Source: Paragyromitra xinjiangensis
Lineage: Eukaryota; Ascomycota; Pezizomycetes; Pezizales; Discinaceae
NCBI GenBank assembly: GCA_038503065.1
Contig: JBCAMK010000022.1
Coordinates: 744,001-808,000 of the forward strand
Direction: 5' to 3'
DNA length: 64,000 nt
Shown: piece after piece, positions 1-14,236 of the stretch
Position numbering within the stretch: position 1 is the first letter of the stretch
Layout: each line of letters starts with the position of its first letter
The notes under the pieces: generated by a model
Databases searched by the model: none
Told to the model about the DNA's origin: nothing
Seen by the model: only the letters and a program-made list of their open reading frames with translations
Position numbers and translations under genes: made by a program

Positions 1-2602
1 TCTCGCACTTTTGGTACAATACGCTCAATCAACCGGTAAGCCCAAGTCTCCCAAGAACCTCCAACGTTTCCCCAAAATCCGGTGATCCGCTGACCCGATT
101 TTGTATCTTCATGAATAATAGCCAATATTCCTCCAAGTCCTGCTCTTATCGCTTGTTTGAATTCATGGCTTCGTGAAATCCCAGTCAGCGATATTGTTAA
201 GACACCTCTTGTCGATGTGGTCATCTCCGCCCTAACTTCGGAGGCGGCCCTTGACCCTGCTGTTGAATGCCTTTGCAATATGTTCCGAGAAACACGCGAG
301 GTCGATGAGTCGCAAGACGTTATCCAAGCTCTGTATCCCCGAGTCCTATCCTTACGACCGAAAATCGCCGAAGCCCTCCAGGAGGAAGATACTGAAAAGT
401 TCAGGGGATACACCCGTATATTTGCAGAAGCAGGAGAAGCTTGGGTGGTCTTAATCTCGCGTTTACCGCTAGAGTTTCGTGGATTAGTTGAAGCTATCGC
501 GGAATGTGCGGCAAGGGATGTCGACCGTGACGTAATTGCACTGACCTTTAATTTCTGGTATGAGCTGAAGAACTACTTAGTTCTGGAGAAATACATTGAA
601 GCTCGTGCACAGCTAGCAGACATATTTGCTCGACTAGTAGATATCATGGTTTTGCATCTTCACTATCCAAAAGGAAGCGAGGCAGACCCATTTGACGGTG
701 ACAGGGAGACAGAGGAGAAGTTTAGGGAATTTAGACATTCTATGGGGGATGTTTTAAAAGATTGTTGTGAGGTTATTGGGTCGACTGAATGTTTGGGAAA
801 AGCCTTTGCACTTGTTCAGCAGTGGATGCAACGGTACGCTACGAGCGATCAGAAGGGTGCGAATGGCCGCGTTCCGAATTGGCAGGACCTAGAGGCACCA
901 TTATTCAGCCTAAGGGCAATGGGCAGAATGGTGCCAGCAGACGAAGAGCAGGTCCTACCGCAGATCATGGCTTCTCTGGTACAATTGCCGGAGCACGAGA
1001 AGGTACGATTTGCCGCAACTCTGGTATTAGGAAGATACACGGAATGGACCTCGAAACATCCAGATTACCTGGAACTGCAGCTTAACTACATAACCAGTGG
1101 CTTCAAACACAGCTCCAAAGAAGTAGAACGCGCGGCAGCTATGGCTCTGAAATTTTTTTGTCAGGACTGTGGGAAGCTGCTTGTTGGTCACGTTGGGCAG
1201 CTACATCAGTTTTACGAGCATGTTGCTGGAGACCTCCCACTGCAAAGCCTTTACGAGGTCACAGATGGTGTTGCTCACGTTGTTGCTGCTCAGCCTCTAG
1301 ACAAGATATATGAGGCGCTGAGGCTCTTTTGCGAACCGATTACAAAGAGGCTTATGGATAGGGCTAATAGTGCCAATGATGAGAAAACGAAATGTGAACT
1401 TGCAGGTATATATCACCATGGATTGCATCTACGTAAATTTGTGCCAAATCCTGATGATAATACAGATCATATTCAACTTCTCTCAATTTTCGTTCAAGTT
1501 GTCCATCCTCACGTTCCGAAGGGCGTGGAAAACCCAATGATTCGTTTCTGGTCAGAAGTTTTCCCCATCCTAGCAAAAATCCTGGAGAGTTTCGTCGACT
1601 TCGTCCCAATCTGCGAGCGAGTTTCTCGGTGTTTCCGAAGTATGCTCATCAGCTACAGAACCGATATGCTACCACTATTACCTCAGATGGCTACTAAGTT
1701 AGTAACTTGTTTTGAAAAATCAAATCAAGGGTGCTTTTTATGGGTTACTGGGGCAGTCATTAGGGAGTTTGCAGACGAAGAATTCGTTGATGAAGCAACT
1801 CGAAACTCCATTTACCAATTTCTTGAACATCAATGCTTAACAATGTTCCGACTGTTGAACAAGACCCCGCCGATGGAAATTCCGGATGGTTTGTATTCCC
1901 GTCACAGCTTTCTAAAATTGTTATCTAACCAAAATACTTGATTAGTTATCGAGGATTACTTCCGCTTGCTGGTAGATGGTGTCATGTTCCACCCTTATAA
2001 ACTTATTCAATCCTCTCTCCTCCAGCCAATTTTTGAGGCCTCTCTAGCATCTTTGGATTTGCAGTCTGTGGATCCTCTTAATGCCGTCTTGCAGTTCCTT
2101 CGGGACGTCTTGGCATACGGCCGCGCCTCGCCTCCAACCAGCGCGTACCCCGACAATCCTGCGGCGGTTCAGGATGCGGTGAAAGCCATGGCATTGAACA
2201 AAGGAGAAGCAATTACCCAAAAGATACTCAGCGGATTGATGTATTCATTCCCAAGAGATTGTGTTCCTGATTCTTCAGGGGTTTTACTGGCCCTTGTAGA
2301 GCTTTGCCCAGAACCTTGGTTGCTATGGATGAAACACACCTTGGAGATTCTACCCCCCGGAAGTATTTCGCCTACAGAAGCTCAGAAATTCTTGAAAACT
2401 CTTGAAAGGTAGGCCCCCAATCTCTATAGCCTTAAAGTTCCGTTTGCCACCTCCTTCCGAGGAAGCAGATCCACTAACTATTAAACGGGTGGTTTGGGGT
2501 TGCAGCGCCGTTACTGGCCGAGATTGGAAGAAGATTAGGTATACGCTGCAAGATTTTACGACCTGGTATAGGCGCAAGAATGTTAGTTATCAAGTGTCAT
2601 AG
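1..2602 (+). CDS. MTR10: Importin-beta family nuclear import receptor Mtr10 (transportin-3 type), 5'-truncated by window edge
   Basis: Karyopherin that, in this family, imports SR-type mRNA-binding proteins and takes part in tRNA/mRNA traffic through nuclear pores. Visible exons are <2-35, 122-1888, 1946-2408 and 2506-2602. Joining them gives one open frame of about 785 residues of HEAT/ARM-like helices. Family-typical stretches include SWLREIPVSDIV near the first junction, IPD|VIEDYFRLL across the 1888/1946 junction, and the C-terminal LQDFTTWYRRKN before the stop at 2600-2602. The N-terminal Ran-binding part lies left of the window. The second visible intron (1889-1945) uses a GTTTGT donor; the third (2409-2505) has a good CTAAC branch site. 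The frame is the only one that crosses all junctions without a stop. It is transcribed convergently with URB2. I am confident of the family; a generic transportin-3 label would also fit. Confidence 0.9.
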
Positions 2603-4386
2603 CTTTTATTAGACCAGGCTTAGCTAATCACAGACAATCTTTTCGACCCAGGTTACCCCTAGAACCACCGTGACAGGGATCGAAGGGATCGAAGGATCAA
2701 GATTTCAGTTCAGCGGTTAAGAGGGATGCGAATCTATGATATTTGTGCTACACGGAAATAAGAAGTAAATAAGTATTGCAGTATCTAAAGATCTCAAGCA
2801 ATACTTCTCCTTCGACTACTCATTTTACATTCACTTTCTCGGGCCTTTAGAATAGTTGGTAGAATCGATTTTATTCTCTTAGCTCGTTGTAATTAACGAA
2901 AAGTTGTGGATTGCTTTGTTTGTCAAAGTATGGGTGTGCCTAGTTGCAGAACACGATCGGAACCACGAATGTTGAACTGAAGTAATGATCAAAGTTGTGC
3001 TAGCCATAAGTGAAACTGGTCTTTTTCTAGCGAAGTGTATGGGGCGTCAAATGCGTCAAAACCCTAATTTGTCACTAGTGGTGAACTAGCAGTATAAGCA
3101 TTCTAGACCTCAGTGCTTGTGCTACTACGTACATCTGTATTAGATTCAGTACCTTATGCCTTAGTGGGGCTTTTTTTTAGGCCATCGGTGTAAATTAGTT
3201 TCCCATTGGTGAGGACTTGAACATAAAGTTAAGCCAGATGCTTTAGTCAAGGGTTTATACCATTTACGGACCCTAATTCAGTGAATCCACCACCGGTTGT
3301 AAAACAAAAACTGAGAAACACTCGGGGCTTTAAGTGGAGGAGTCACTGGGCCACTAGGTGCCCACCAAGATGGTTTGAGGGCCACGTCTCAACGCACCAC
3401 CTCCCGAGTGCAGAACACCGAGTCCGACACAGAGAGGTACGGACAAGTACTAAAATTCAATTAGCTTATACGGATATTTTACTACTAGTGACAAATTAGG
3501 TTTTGACCCACTCATACTCCCATAGGAAGTGGAGTTCTAACCCATTTATGTTCTATGTGAATTCTTCTAAAACTCTAGCGATTTCAATCTCATGTAGATA
3601 CAATCCCACAACGTCATTAGTTATGCAAAGGGTACGGTCACTCGCAGCGACCAATCAGCTAAACTACATGAACATGCCAACTACCCATGAACTGGACCTA
3701 TTACTAGAAGCTTGGACTGAGACAACGTATTCAATCTCGTGAAAAATTGCCTACGGTTAGATTCATAGTAGGGTAGAAGGGTATGGGGTATGCCTCCCTG
3801 GAAGGTTTTAGTCCCCCGTTTCACTCCGCCGCCAACGCTTGAGACCTTTCCCTGCGCGACCAAATTTTCTACGGCCAACTATGGTACTGCACGACATGGA
3901 TAGAATTGCGTATATCATCACCAAATGCCGAAATAGCGGTCACCAACAGAATATCTTTGCACAACATCCATTAACAAATATCCATTAGGTGCTATTATTC
4001 TATAAATTGGTTAGCGGTCATTCCCTCCGACATTGAAATGTGTTGTCGCCAAGGAATAAGGGGCTAGCTCATATGTTATTTGTGTCCCAAATAGAACGGG
4101 ATAACCAAGCATCCTCCCAATTCAGAAAACCTTTGATAACGACAACCTAAAAACTCAATAACAGTTCCCCGTGAGTTGCCCAGCCACTATTACATTGTTA
4201 AGGTGATAACGTAGTACCGTTCTGTTCGAGTTTGCACCCCAAAAAGCAGGTGATATGTATACTAGTAGACTGACAGGCACTTCAATTAAGTAAATCTAAC
4301 GATCTGCTTATAGTAGATAGTACATACTAGTATACTTGAGCATTCAAACCTCTGACTACCTAGCACAGTCGTTGATATAGTAACAC
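2603..4386. other. Intergenic region between convergent MTR10 and URB2
   Basis: About 1.8 kb of AT-rich sequence with no ORF that looks like a protein family. It contains an inverted-repeat element at 3055-3507, listed separately. Short ORFs at 3281-3499 and 3503-3742 have no recognisable domains and overlap or abut the element, so I do not call them genes. Confidence 0.6.
3055..3507. repeat. Inverted-repeat (MITE-like) element, about 450 bp
   Basis: The left arm (3055-3099) begins GTCAAAACCCTAATTTGTCA and the right arm (3464-3507) is its imperfect reverse complement, including the shared ACTAGT core and a GTATAAGC inner end. The arms are about 45 bp with several mismatches and one indel. 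No transposase is encoded between them. This fits a non-autonomous DNA transposon; I could not define a target-site duplication. Confidence 0.55.
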
Positions 4387-7300
4387 TCAAAATTTCTCGC
4401 TTACACCCCCTCCGACTCTATTATACTCATCCCATAATTCCCTAAGCATTGCCCTACCCTCCCTATCAACAGTTTTTGCGAATCCCTTCACCCCCTCTGG
4501 CCCAAGTACTTCAAATATAGCACCAGTACCTTCTGTGATATCTCCCTCAAAGCCTCCCTCCAATTCACCTTTCAATATCTCACCGAGCAAACCCCCAACA
4601 GAGCTAGCTACTTCACGCTTCTCCCGATCTTTCACGCTGTTAACCAGACTCTCGCTGTCTCCCCTCCTTACTTTCTCCCGGACGGACGAAGCGGTAGGCT
4701 GGCAGAACGTTGTGAGAAGGCGGTTAAAATCCTCGATACATTTTCCAGTGATTCTCGGCACCCCTACTATTCTCGTGTCCAATTTATCACCACAAACCGG
4801 AGCGACCGGAGCGACCGGAGCGAACGCCAAGAGCCACGGGGGATGGACGATCTGATCAGTTTTTTTCCGCTCCCCAGGCAGCTTACGTTTGTAAATGCAA
4901 TGGAGAATAGATCTAAGAACAGCGACAACAAGATGATAACGGCTACCCCTGACTTTTCGCCTGTGTAGTGTCAAAATCGCTCGGGAGAGGTTACAGAGTT
5001 GAATGATCATCTCGCCTGCGGCGATCGTGCTGGGGCCAAAACAGGGCCCTGAGGGTGATGCAGTGACTGTTACAGACGCAAGAGTTTCGTCAATGTTATA
5101 TTGCATAACCGCCCATGACTATGGCCAGTTCTCAGTAAGTGTTCTATCTTCTCGATGTGAAATAAGACTAGAAAAGTACCTTTTCACGTAAAATGATTTC
5201 CATGCAATTCGATATGGTCATAAACTCGTCCACTGTTTTTGCTTTTGGCAAATTTCGAGCCAATCTTGAAAGCACTGTAGACAAGTAGTCTGTCATACCC
5301 CTAGATATCTCATCGCCTTCTGGCTCTATAATCCAGGTCGATGTTAATTCGACCAATTTACACAATATCAGGATAACTCAAGGTTCGTGGGGCAAGAATC
5401 TTTCTTACTTTTTGCACAGCTTATCAGAATCTCAAAAACTTCCCAATAACCCGACTGTGTAAGCTTTCCACTCCCTGACGCAAAGCATCCATCAACAACA
5501 GTTTCCAGGCATTCCAAGTATATATCAGGATCCATATTATCTATCATATGTTTATAGGTGATCATTATCTGCGATTTAAACGGGGTTGCAAGAGCTATGG
5601 TGTGTCAATATCTAGTGACTGGAGGAAAGAGGTTAGAAATATTAAAACATACGTGAACCAAACATTCCCACTACTAAAGCAGTAGTGTTGATTACCTCCT
5701 CCTCACTCCTAGAACAAGCACAAAGCAACATCACCACTTCTACGGCCACTTTTGTTGTCTCTTCCATGCCTACAGCTTCCCCTGGGTGCTGCTTAGGAGC
5801 CAGGATCCTTGGTAGTGTCGTCTTGATGCTCTCAATGATCCCCTGTGCAAGCCCCAGAGCTTTAGGAAGAGCAAAAGTTTTTTAGTACAATGATGTCTAA
5901 ACCCGGGATCAATTCTTACCATCCTCTTTGCTAGAACCTCGACCAAGCATCCATATTCTCCGCCAAACACCTACTAACTGGCTGCTTATCTCCTTCGCCT
6001 CAATGGACCCACGCGTTTTTTTTAGGATCCCATCCCTTAATCGCTTGACAGCAGTCTCCTCCCCAGACCTCCAGAACTCTTCCACGATGATTTCGCAAAC
6101 ATTCAGGACTTCTGTCCTCGTCCGTCCCGCGTGAAAAAAGACCTCTTCTGCTAACACTATCAAGTTTGTTAAGAACTCACGGCTTCGCTTCTGCTCCTTT
6201 GTTTCCAGAACATATCTGTTCCTTTTGTTTAGTATAGAATTTGATTGTTGTTCTTACTGCAAACCCAGGAGTGATTATCGGTATACCTTAAGATTTTCCT
6301 CCCTGCTTCACCCCCTCCATTCAGGATCCAGTTCATAAACCCATGAGCGTCTCTTGCCTAACTCCAATTAGATTCTCTTTCAACCCCAAACCGCACAGCA
6401 AGAGCGATCAAAAAAGTGGCACCACACTTACCAAAAAGGAGCGAGCATTCCCAAGGCTCCACAACCTTGCAACAACCCCTTGCACCTCATTTCTCAAATT
6501 TTCTTGTTCTTGCTCAACTCCAAGACTTGCATCCAGCACTATCATCGTATCGAGTATTCTCTCCCGGGTTGGCCTCTTAATACCTTCCAGTGGATACTTC
6601 GCAATACTTTTCAACAGGAACCCGTATTCGCCCACATGACCTTGTATGGTCAAAATATCCCTACCTACCCGAATATTCTCGAGGGAGGTCTTCGCATCCC
6701 CTGAAAAATCCAAGGAGATTTCCAGCTTGGCAATAAGTGCAGCAAGAACCACATCTGAACTACTTTCTGAGTAACACGACAAAGTCAAATTTTCAAGCAA
6801 GAAGATTGAGCTAACCTTTGAGTGCGGGATATTCGTAAAACACTTCCCTAGATAACATTTTGAGCCACAAACTCCTACTCATGGTATATTTATTCCCACC
6901 CTCAGCCATCTCTCTCATAGCCATATCTAAGAATTCATCCACGAATCCTGCTCGGATATCAGCTGAAACGAGTTCGACAACCTCTAGCCACCTACCTGTG
7001 AAGCCTATAACCATTGCTACACCAAGGGTTCCTTCATCTACATCATCAATAGATCCACTCCAACCCCGTTGAGTGTTTTTCATTGCCTGGATCGCTATTC
7101 TCAAAACTTTCGTCTGGGTTTCAATGTCGGAACAACTCATTAGGGCCTCGCTGGCAAACAAAGCTTGTTTTGCCTGATCCTTAGTAGTGCCAACTGCATA
7201 CTTCTTCATTATCTCCAAAGCCTTTTGTTGAGCTCCCCTAGTCAAACCCTTACCAATCTGTAATGCCCGAGCTAAAGCTCGCCATCCCTTCCACTCCACA

Positions 7301-9171
7301 TCGCCTCCTGATACACTTTCGGCAATCTTCAGTAGGGAACTCTCTAGTTTGTCTTCTGTATCTTCCCTTCGCACCCCTCTCAAGACAGCGTCGACGACAA
7401 CCCAGCTTTCATCCCGACACGCCACCCTGAGTATCCCATCAATCTGCCCCGCCAACAATGCCTTCTCCATCCTGTCTGCAAAAAGGATCGCAACCCTATC
7501 ACTCTCCCATATACCCCCCCGGGCCTCCTCTTTGCAGAGCTCCTGCATCCAAAGCCTCACGAATCCTTCCAAATCCCTTGCCTTAACAAAACTATCAATC
7601 AACAACTCAAGAACTTTAGAAATAATTCCGTCATCCCACCCAGCCCTAGTAAGTGCGTCGATAAGCCTCGATTTCCTCAAATCGTTTCCTTTGCCAAGGA
7701 ATATGTCAAAATCCAGAATTAACGCTACCCTGACAACACCCCAACGGACCGAACCTCGTTCTCGAGATGAGAGATTTGAAATGCAGTCAACATGCCTAGC
7801 CAACGTTTCCGAAGACAGGTTTGTAGAAGTATCAACCAGAACCTCCAAAATCTTCAAAATTATTTCCGCGTCTGAATCCACCATATTGTCAGTAAGGGAT
7901 CTGATCCCTAGGACTCCGCTAACAATGGAGTCGAAGATCGCTTCAATTGCATCCGTGTCAGATTTTATTTTCTTTGTTTGCGAAATTATACCAATCCTAA
8001 AAATGTGTGGAAGGTCTTCTCTCTGAGCTTTAAGTGGCTCCACGAGAGGTTTCAAATCCCTTGAAGATTTTGTGGGTTTGGGCCCGGAACCGGAAATTAC
8101 TTCCTGGAAGAAAATAGATTCGGCAATTAGCCGTTCTATTTCGCTCCGAAAATGCCATGGAGTACACGGCATCGAGATAAGCCTGGCTGCAGGTGCGAGA
8201 CAGGAGGTTGAAAATAACAGCGACACCTGAACTATTTTAGCAACAAAATTCTTGCCCGACAATCAGAAACTAGAAACATAGCCGCCTCATACCTTCTTCA
8301 AATTTGGGCTCCCCCATACACAGCTACGCCAAATATTCACAGTAGCGCTCGTCCAACTCTCTTCTGGCTCCAACCCACCTTGTACCAGCACGTGGCACAC
8401 CTCAAGATATGACCCTAGGATTTGGGCTCCGGTTTCTGGTGTTCCTCGAAGAACTGTAACCACATTCCCCTCTCTATTTCCTGCCGCCCAATTATGCCCA
8501 ATGTACAACAGTACTGCACTTACACTTTCGAGCAACTCTTGCAACTTCGATGATGTTTTCCACACTGGCGACAACTCTCGCTCGGTAGAGATGGGAATTG
8601 GCGAAGATACTATCTCCTGTGATGTGCTATATATATTCTCTTCCGTATCACCGCCCAAATCCACTACCGTCGTTGCCACATATAATAGTTTTGCCTCAGA
8701 GAAGGTCTTGGAAATAACCCGCAAAATATTGTGTTTCTTCAAGACCAAACTGGCAGAAGTTGAAGATGGTAGAAGACGCAAAATAAACTTCCAAATCTCT
8801 GGATCGCATCGTGCCCTAGAATTAAAACATTTGATGTGAGCTACCTATCAGCTCAATGACTTGATGCGGACAAATATATCATACTCCCGTGCCCCATCAT
8901 TATCATCTTCACGTAGTCTTTGCACTATCCATTCTAGTAGCCATTCTTCCTTCCGAGGAAAAAATATATTCTTTTTTTCTTCTAACTTTTGTGGTCCAAG
9001 AATTTCGTGGGCAAATGGCAGCAGGGACACAAGTGATACATTACGAGAACGAAGATGCTTCGTGACTTCGGTCAATCTTTGGAGGGGAAGAGACTTCTCA
9101 AAAACTCAAGTAGTCAGTAAAGAATATTGAGCTCGCACATATCAAGAAGATAAGAAACTTACCGGGTCCAT
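4387..9171 (-). CDS. URB2: Nucleolar pre-ribosome assembly factor Urb2/Npa2
   Basis: Large helical-repeat nucleolar protein of the Urb2 family, needed for early 60S pre-ribosomal particles. My model in transcript order is 9171-9163, 9096-8861, 8815-8293, 8226-6816, 6766-6432, 6357-6287, 6215-5920, 5859-5653, 5594-5409, 5325-5180, 5118-4387, giving about 1383 aa. The C-terminal exon carries the family signature: SWAVMQYNIDETL, a GSRYHLVVAVLRSILHCIY-like helix, FNRLLTTFCQPTASSVR and the final LWDEYNR. The N-terminal part has the typical KEEWLLEW segment. The start chosen (MDPKSLPLQ) leaves a 9-nt first coding exon behind a perfect GTAAGT donor. Two points are uncertain: the 8860-8816 intron has a weak GTCATT donor, and the 5408-5326 intron could instead be a 32-nt one ending earlier. 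A 9-bp triplication near 4797-4824 encodes repeated Ala-Pro-Val. Confidence 0.85.
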
Positions 9172-10301
9172 GTAGCCAGACATCGAGAACTGCGTGAAGG
9201 TGAGTTGGTGAGGAAGGGTCTTCGTCAAGGATGTCAAAAACCAAAAGCACCTGCAGGACAGAGCCTCATCATGTCACGTGTACCAGCAATCAACTGTCCT
9301 GCAGAGCAGCATGTAGCACGGTGAATGATACCTGGTGAAAGAGCTCGACCTCTAAAAATATCTCTCCACGAAATAATCCAAAAAACATAGTTATTAAAAA
9401 AACCAAAACCTCCTACGATGGTTTGTTTTTTTCCCCAAGAGACACCCGAGCAGCACTAAACCTTCCTGGTACATACAAGGCTCTTGCAATAAGTAATCGA
9501 ACGGGCATGGGTCTGCATCGAAAACTACATGTAGCCAGGGTGATCTTGATTCGCAGTGGAAAAGCACCTCTTCCGCAACATTATGTGGCTTTCCTACTCA
9601 GCTAAGAAAGAAACCCTATCGCTTGAAAAAAGCATACCTAGAATAACTTCAAAGATAGTAGGGGAAAAAACCGCAACTCTCACCACAGTATTATGATTAT
9701 CCTTAGACCAATGCCCTGGCTTCTATTGTGATCGAGTGACTCGGCACAGAGGCAGAGCCACTGGGTCATTTGTGGCTCAAGATCTGCGCATCTCATAATT
9801 GTGACTGTCCACTATTGTATTACTGCAGGTCCCTACTATTCGGTCACTTATTGCTAGAACCTTGTACAGTTGCGTCCAACAAGTTCTTGCGGTTTTTGAA
9901 GTACCATGATGCAACCAGATGCCATGAACCACTCAATGAAAATATTTACTATTCAACAAAAAAGAGAGCATCATATTTCGCCATTATTGTTTAAAGCATT
10001 AACAGTATGTCCTTTATTGTACTGGCATGGTTAAAGTTCAGTTGTGGGAAGCCTCCTGGATTTGGGGGTGTTGTGCTGTGGGGCTTGAAGTGCCTTAATG
10101 TTGCATCATGGTACCTCAAAAACCGCAAGAACTTGTTGGACACAACTGTACCACGGAAATCCATTTCGATACCCACGACAAAAAAATAATAGTACAAGAG
10201 CCATTTGCGAGCCCTATCTTGCTAACTAGAAGTACTTAAAGAAAGAAACCCTCTTTGATATTCGTTTCTCGTTAACCGTACATCCTCTACGATCATTATC
10301 T
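9172..10301. other. Intergenic region upstream of URB2 and downstream of RVB2
   Basis: About 1.1 kb. The URB2-proximal part (9332-9388 and 9172-9250 on the minus strand) is open and flanked by plausible splice sites; it may be spliced 5' leader. The distal part holds a palindromic element at 9864-10151. The short ORFs here lie inside that element or are low-complexity. Confidence 0.55.
9864..10151. repeat. MITE-like foldback element, copy 1 (288 bp, 52-bp terminal inverted repeats)
   Basis: The left terminus 9864-9915 (GTACAGTTGCGTCCAACAAG...) and the right terminus 10100-10151 are inverted copies with only a couple of mismatches. The interior is AT-rich and has no transposase. A related, more diverged copy lies at 13528-13790 beyond RVB2, sharing both termini and interior segments such as CATAATATTTCGCCA-like and TCTTTTATTGT-like sequence. 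The near-identity of the arms suggests this is the younger copy. Confidence 0.75.
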
Positions 10302-11988
<1,687 letters not shown>

Positions 11989-12177
11989 CGTGAAAAACGT
12001 ATAGTTGGAAACAAGGGTGTCGGGTTGTCAGGATCGCAGTAAGGAGATGTGTTGTTGCAAGAGCTCTGTCCTGAGACAAATAAACTCTCTCTCTCTGTGC
12101 ATGTCTTGGCACCGCAGAGCCGCCCTTAATCGGTTAACCCTGATGCATGATATTCATCTCTCGATATCTTAAGCCTA

Positions 12178-12295
12178 TACAAGCGTATGGGGGTGAAGTT
12201 GGAACGGCAAAGGTACTGAAAAACCGTTTTTCCGTAGCTTAATAGTTATAACTGAACATCCTGGCCGTTCCAACTTCACCCCCCATACGCTTGTA
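12178..12295. repeat. Hairpin MITE-like element, 118 bp with about 31-bp arms
   Basis: The left arm 12178-12208 (TACAAGCGTATGGGGGTGAA...) and the right arm 12264-12295 are reverse complements apart from one extra G/C in a homopolymer run. The 55-bp spacer is AT-rich. The outermost bases are TA on each side, compatible with a TA target site as in Tc1/mariner-derived elements. No coding capacity. Confidence 0.75.
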
Positions 12296-13527
12296 CTGGC
12301 AACATCTCCAACACCCATAGCTTCCATACCCAACCAACTCTAAGCTGATGCCAGACACCATCAAAGCCTCCTGCCGAGCCTCATTATTGTAATGTAGTGT
12401 CTGTCTTAATAACACATCTTGCGCTAATAACTGCAAAAGTGACATGATAATATACATGTAATTGTCTCATTTCGGTTTGTTCTTCTAACACTACATGTAA
12501 TTACACTACGCTGAAAAAGGAAAAAAGAAAGCAGCTATTCGTGGTCAAAATACGCCACTCCCACCAATTAATATCATGCATAGAATAGCAGGCGATATCG
12601 TAACTCAATTACTGCAACATCCATTTTCAAGTCATTCCTGAAGAAGTTCCATTGAATATTCTATAGACCTAATACGTTCACAAATAAATGGACGGGAAAA
12701 CGAAAATAAAATAATGAAATAGAAGAAATGCGTTGTGTGGGATCACTCAAATACCCTCACACCGAACAATCCATGGTAATTTGTTTCATTAGGTGTATCC
12801 AGGCTGACTTGCAGGAGTAGTGTCGTGAATCACATTTACCAGCTACGCAGGAAAAATTCCCCCAGCCGTTTCTACAGATATCCATTTTCTGCCCGGGTAT
12901 CTCGATATGTCCTACAAATAGGCCTCACCAGCTCTACCCAGAATATTTCTTATCAGTTAACCCGCTACCTTCCATCACTTATATTTTAAGCAAGAAAAAA
13001 CACCAAAAACCAGCTTTTTCGCCACGCAAAGAACTCTATATCTATATGAGGCTCATCCCTTAGGTACGGAACAGTTTCGCACTACATTCCGTATATCTTA
13101 CCTATTTTAAGCCAATATATGTCACCCAGGTGAACTCAGACCAGGCATAGGTGTCTTATTTCTACTTCGCAAGGACTAATGATAGGACTTTTCCGTTTGG
13201 CCTAGTAGCATACGCTTCAATAACCCGTGTGAAATATACAAACTCTTCATCAGCGCTAATATCCCACTTACTCCCATGAGGGGGGGGAGTGGCCTTCTAG
13301 AATCACTTCTATCTCTATAAAGCGTAGCAATCGATCAAGGATTTCGGTGTACCAGCTGTGCCCCCAAATCCCACTCCATTCGAGAAAAAAATAGTAAAAT
13401 AAAATAACCTTTAGCCTAGTTATGTAGGGAATGACATCCAACCTTTAGTATGATTGCCTTGTGCAGAAACTACGGCCACAATTCGCCAGGGGTTGAGGTT
13501 CGTGGTGAAGAGGGTGCGAACACAGTT

Positions 13528-13790
13528 GTACAGTTGTGTTCATCGGGTACTGTGATGCAACGAGGTACTCAACAATTGCAACAAACACGAAACCATTTAT
13601 TACTCAACAAAATAGCAAGCATAATATTTCGCCACTATCGCTCAAGGTAATAATGGTATATCTTTTATTGTGCCGGAGCGATTTGGGTTTAGTTTATGGT
13701 GTTGTACTATGTATGTAGCGAGAGTTTATAATACCTCGTTGCATCACGATACCTCAAAACCTATAGCAACTTGTTGAACGCAACCGTGCC
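13528..13790. repeat. MITE-like foldback element, copy 2 (diverged)
   Basis: Related to the element at 9864-10151. The right terminus (13738 onward, GTTGCATCACGATACCTCAA...) matches the copy-1 terminus well. The left terminus (13528-13561) retains GTACAGTTGTGT and GTGATGCAAC but has lost roughly 10 bp and is diverged. Interior similarity includes a shared ACTCAACAAAA-like and ATATTTCGCCACT-like stretch. The outer boundary on the right is approximate. Confidence 0.65.
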
Positions 13791-14236
13791 TCATAGGTAG
13801 CTATAGATATACTTCAAATAAGGCATATACTCCTACACTTAAGTTAGTGGTGGGAATAAACACCCGCCTGGTAACTATCGAAATTGCTTGTTGGGAGCGA
13901 CAGTCGCTATCTCCAGTCGCTGGTATCCGATCCCACTTACCAGCATGAGGGAAGCCATCTGAAAGTATTCTAGAGTGGAAGAGCAATCTGAAGCATTGTT
14001 CCTTTCATCACTAGTACAGAAAATAAATAGGTGTTAAAATTTTTCAAACCTGCCAGCTAGACATCCCTCAGCTAACCAGGCACCTGAGGGAAGGCCCACC
14101 TATCCCCGGAAAATTCTCAATTTCCGCCGATCCTACTCTAATTAAAACGAGAAGAGAAAAACAGACGCAAAGATAATGCAATAGAATAAAAAGGAATGGA
14201 GGAAAATAATGGGGTAGCGAAAGAGACCCCTACTAT

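Larger units (their letters stand above)
11989..14236. other. Intergenic region with two small inverted-repeat elements
   Basis: About 2.2 kb between RVB2 (5' side) and CWC22 (3' side). It holds a hairpin element at 12178-12295 and MITE copy 2 at 13528-13790. The rest is AT-rich. Short ORFs at 12239-12457 and 13450-13718 fall on these repeats and are not supported as genes. A CTCTCTCTCT tract lies near 12089. Confidence 0.6.

Noticed and set aside
5368..5408. A 32-nt intron in URB2 (5408-5377)
   Set aside because: It keeps frame but is shorter than plausible for spliceosomal introns; an 83-nt intron ending at 5326 is preferred, though unproven.
7349..8026. Plus-strand ORF of 225 codons
   Set aside because: Lies antisense to the large URB2 exon, is Ser/Thr/Ile-rich and has no domain; a shadow of the real gene.
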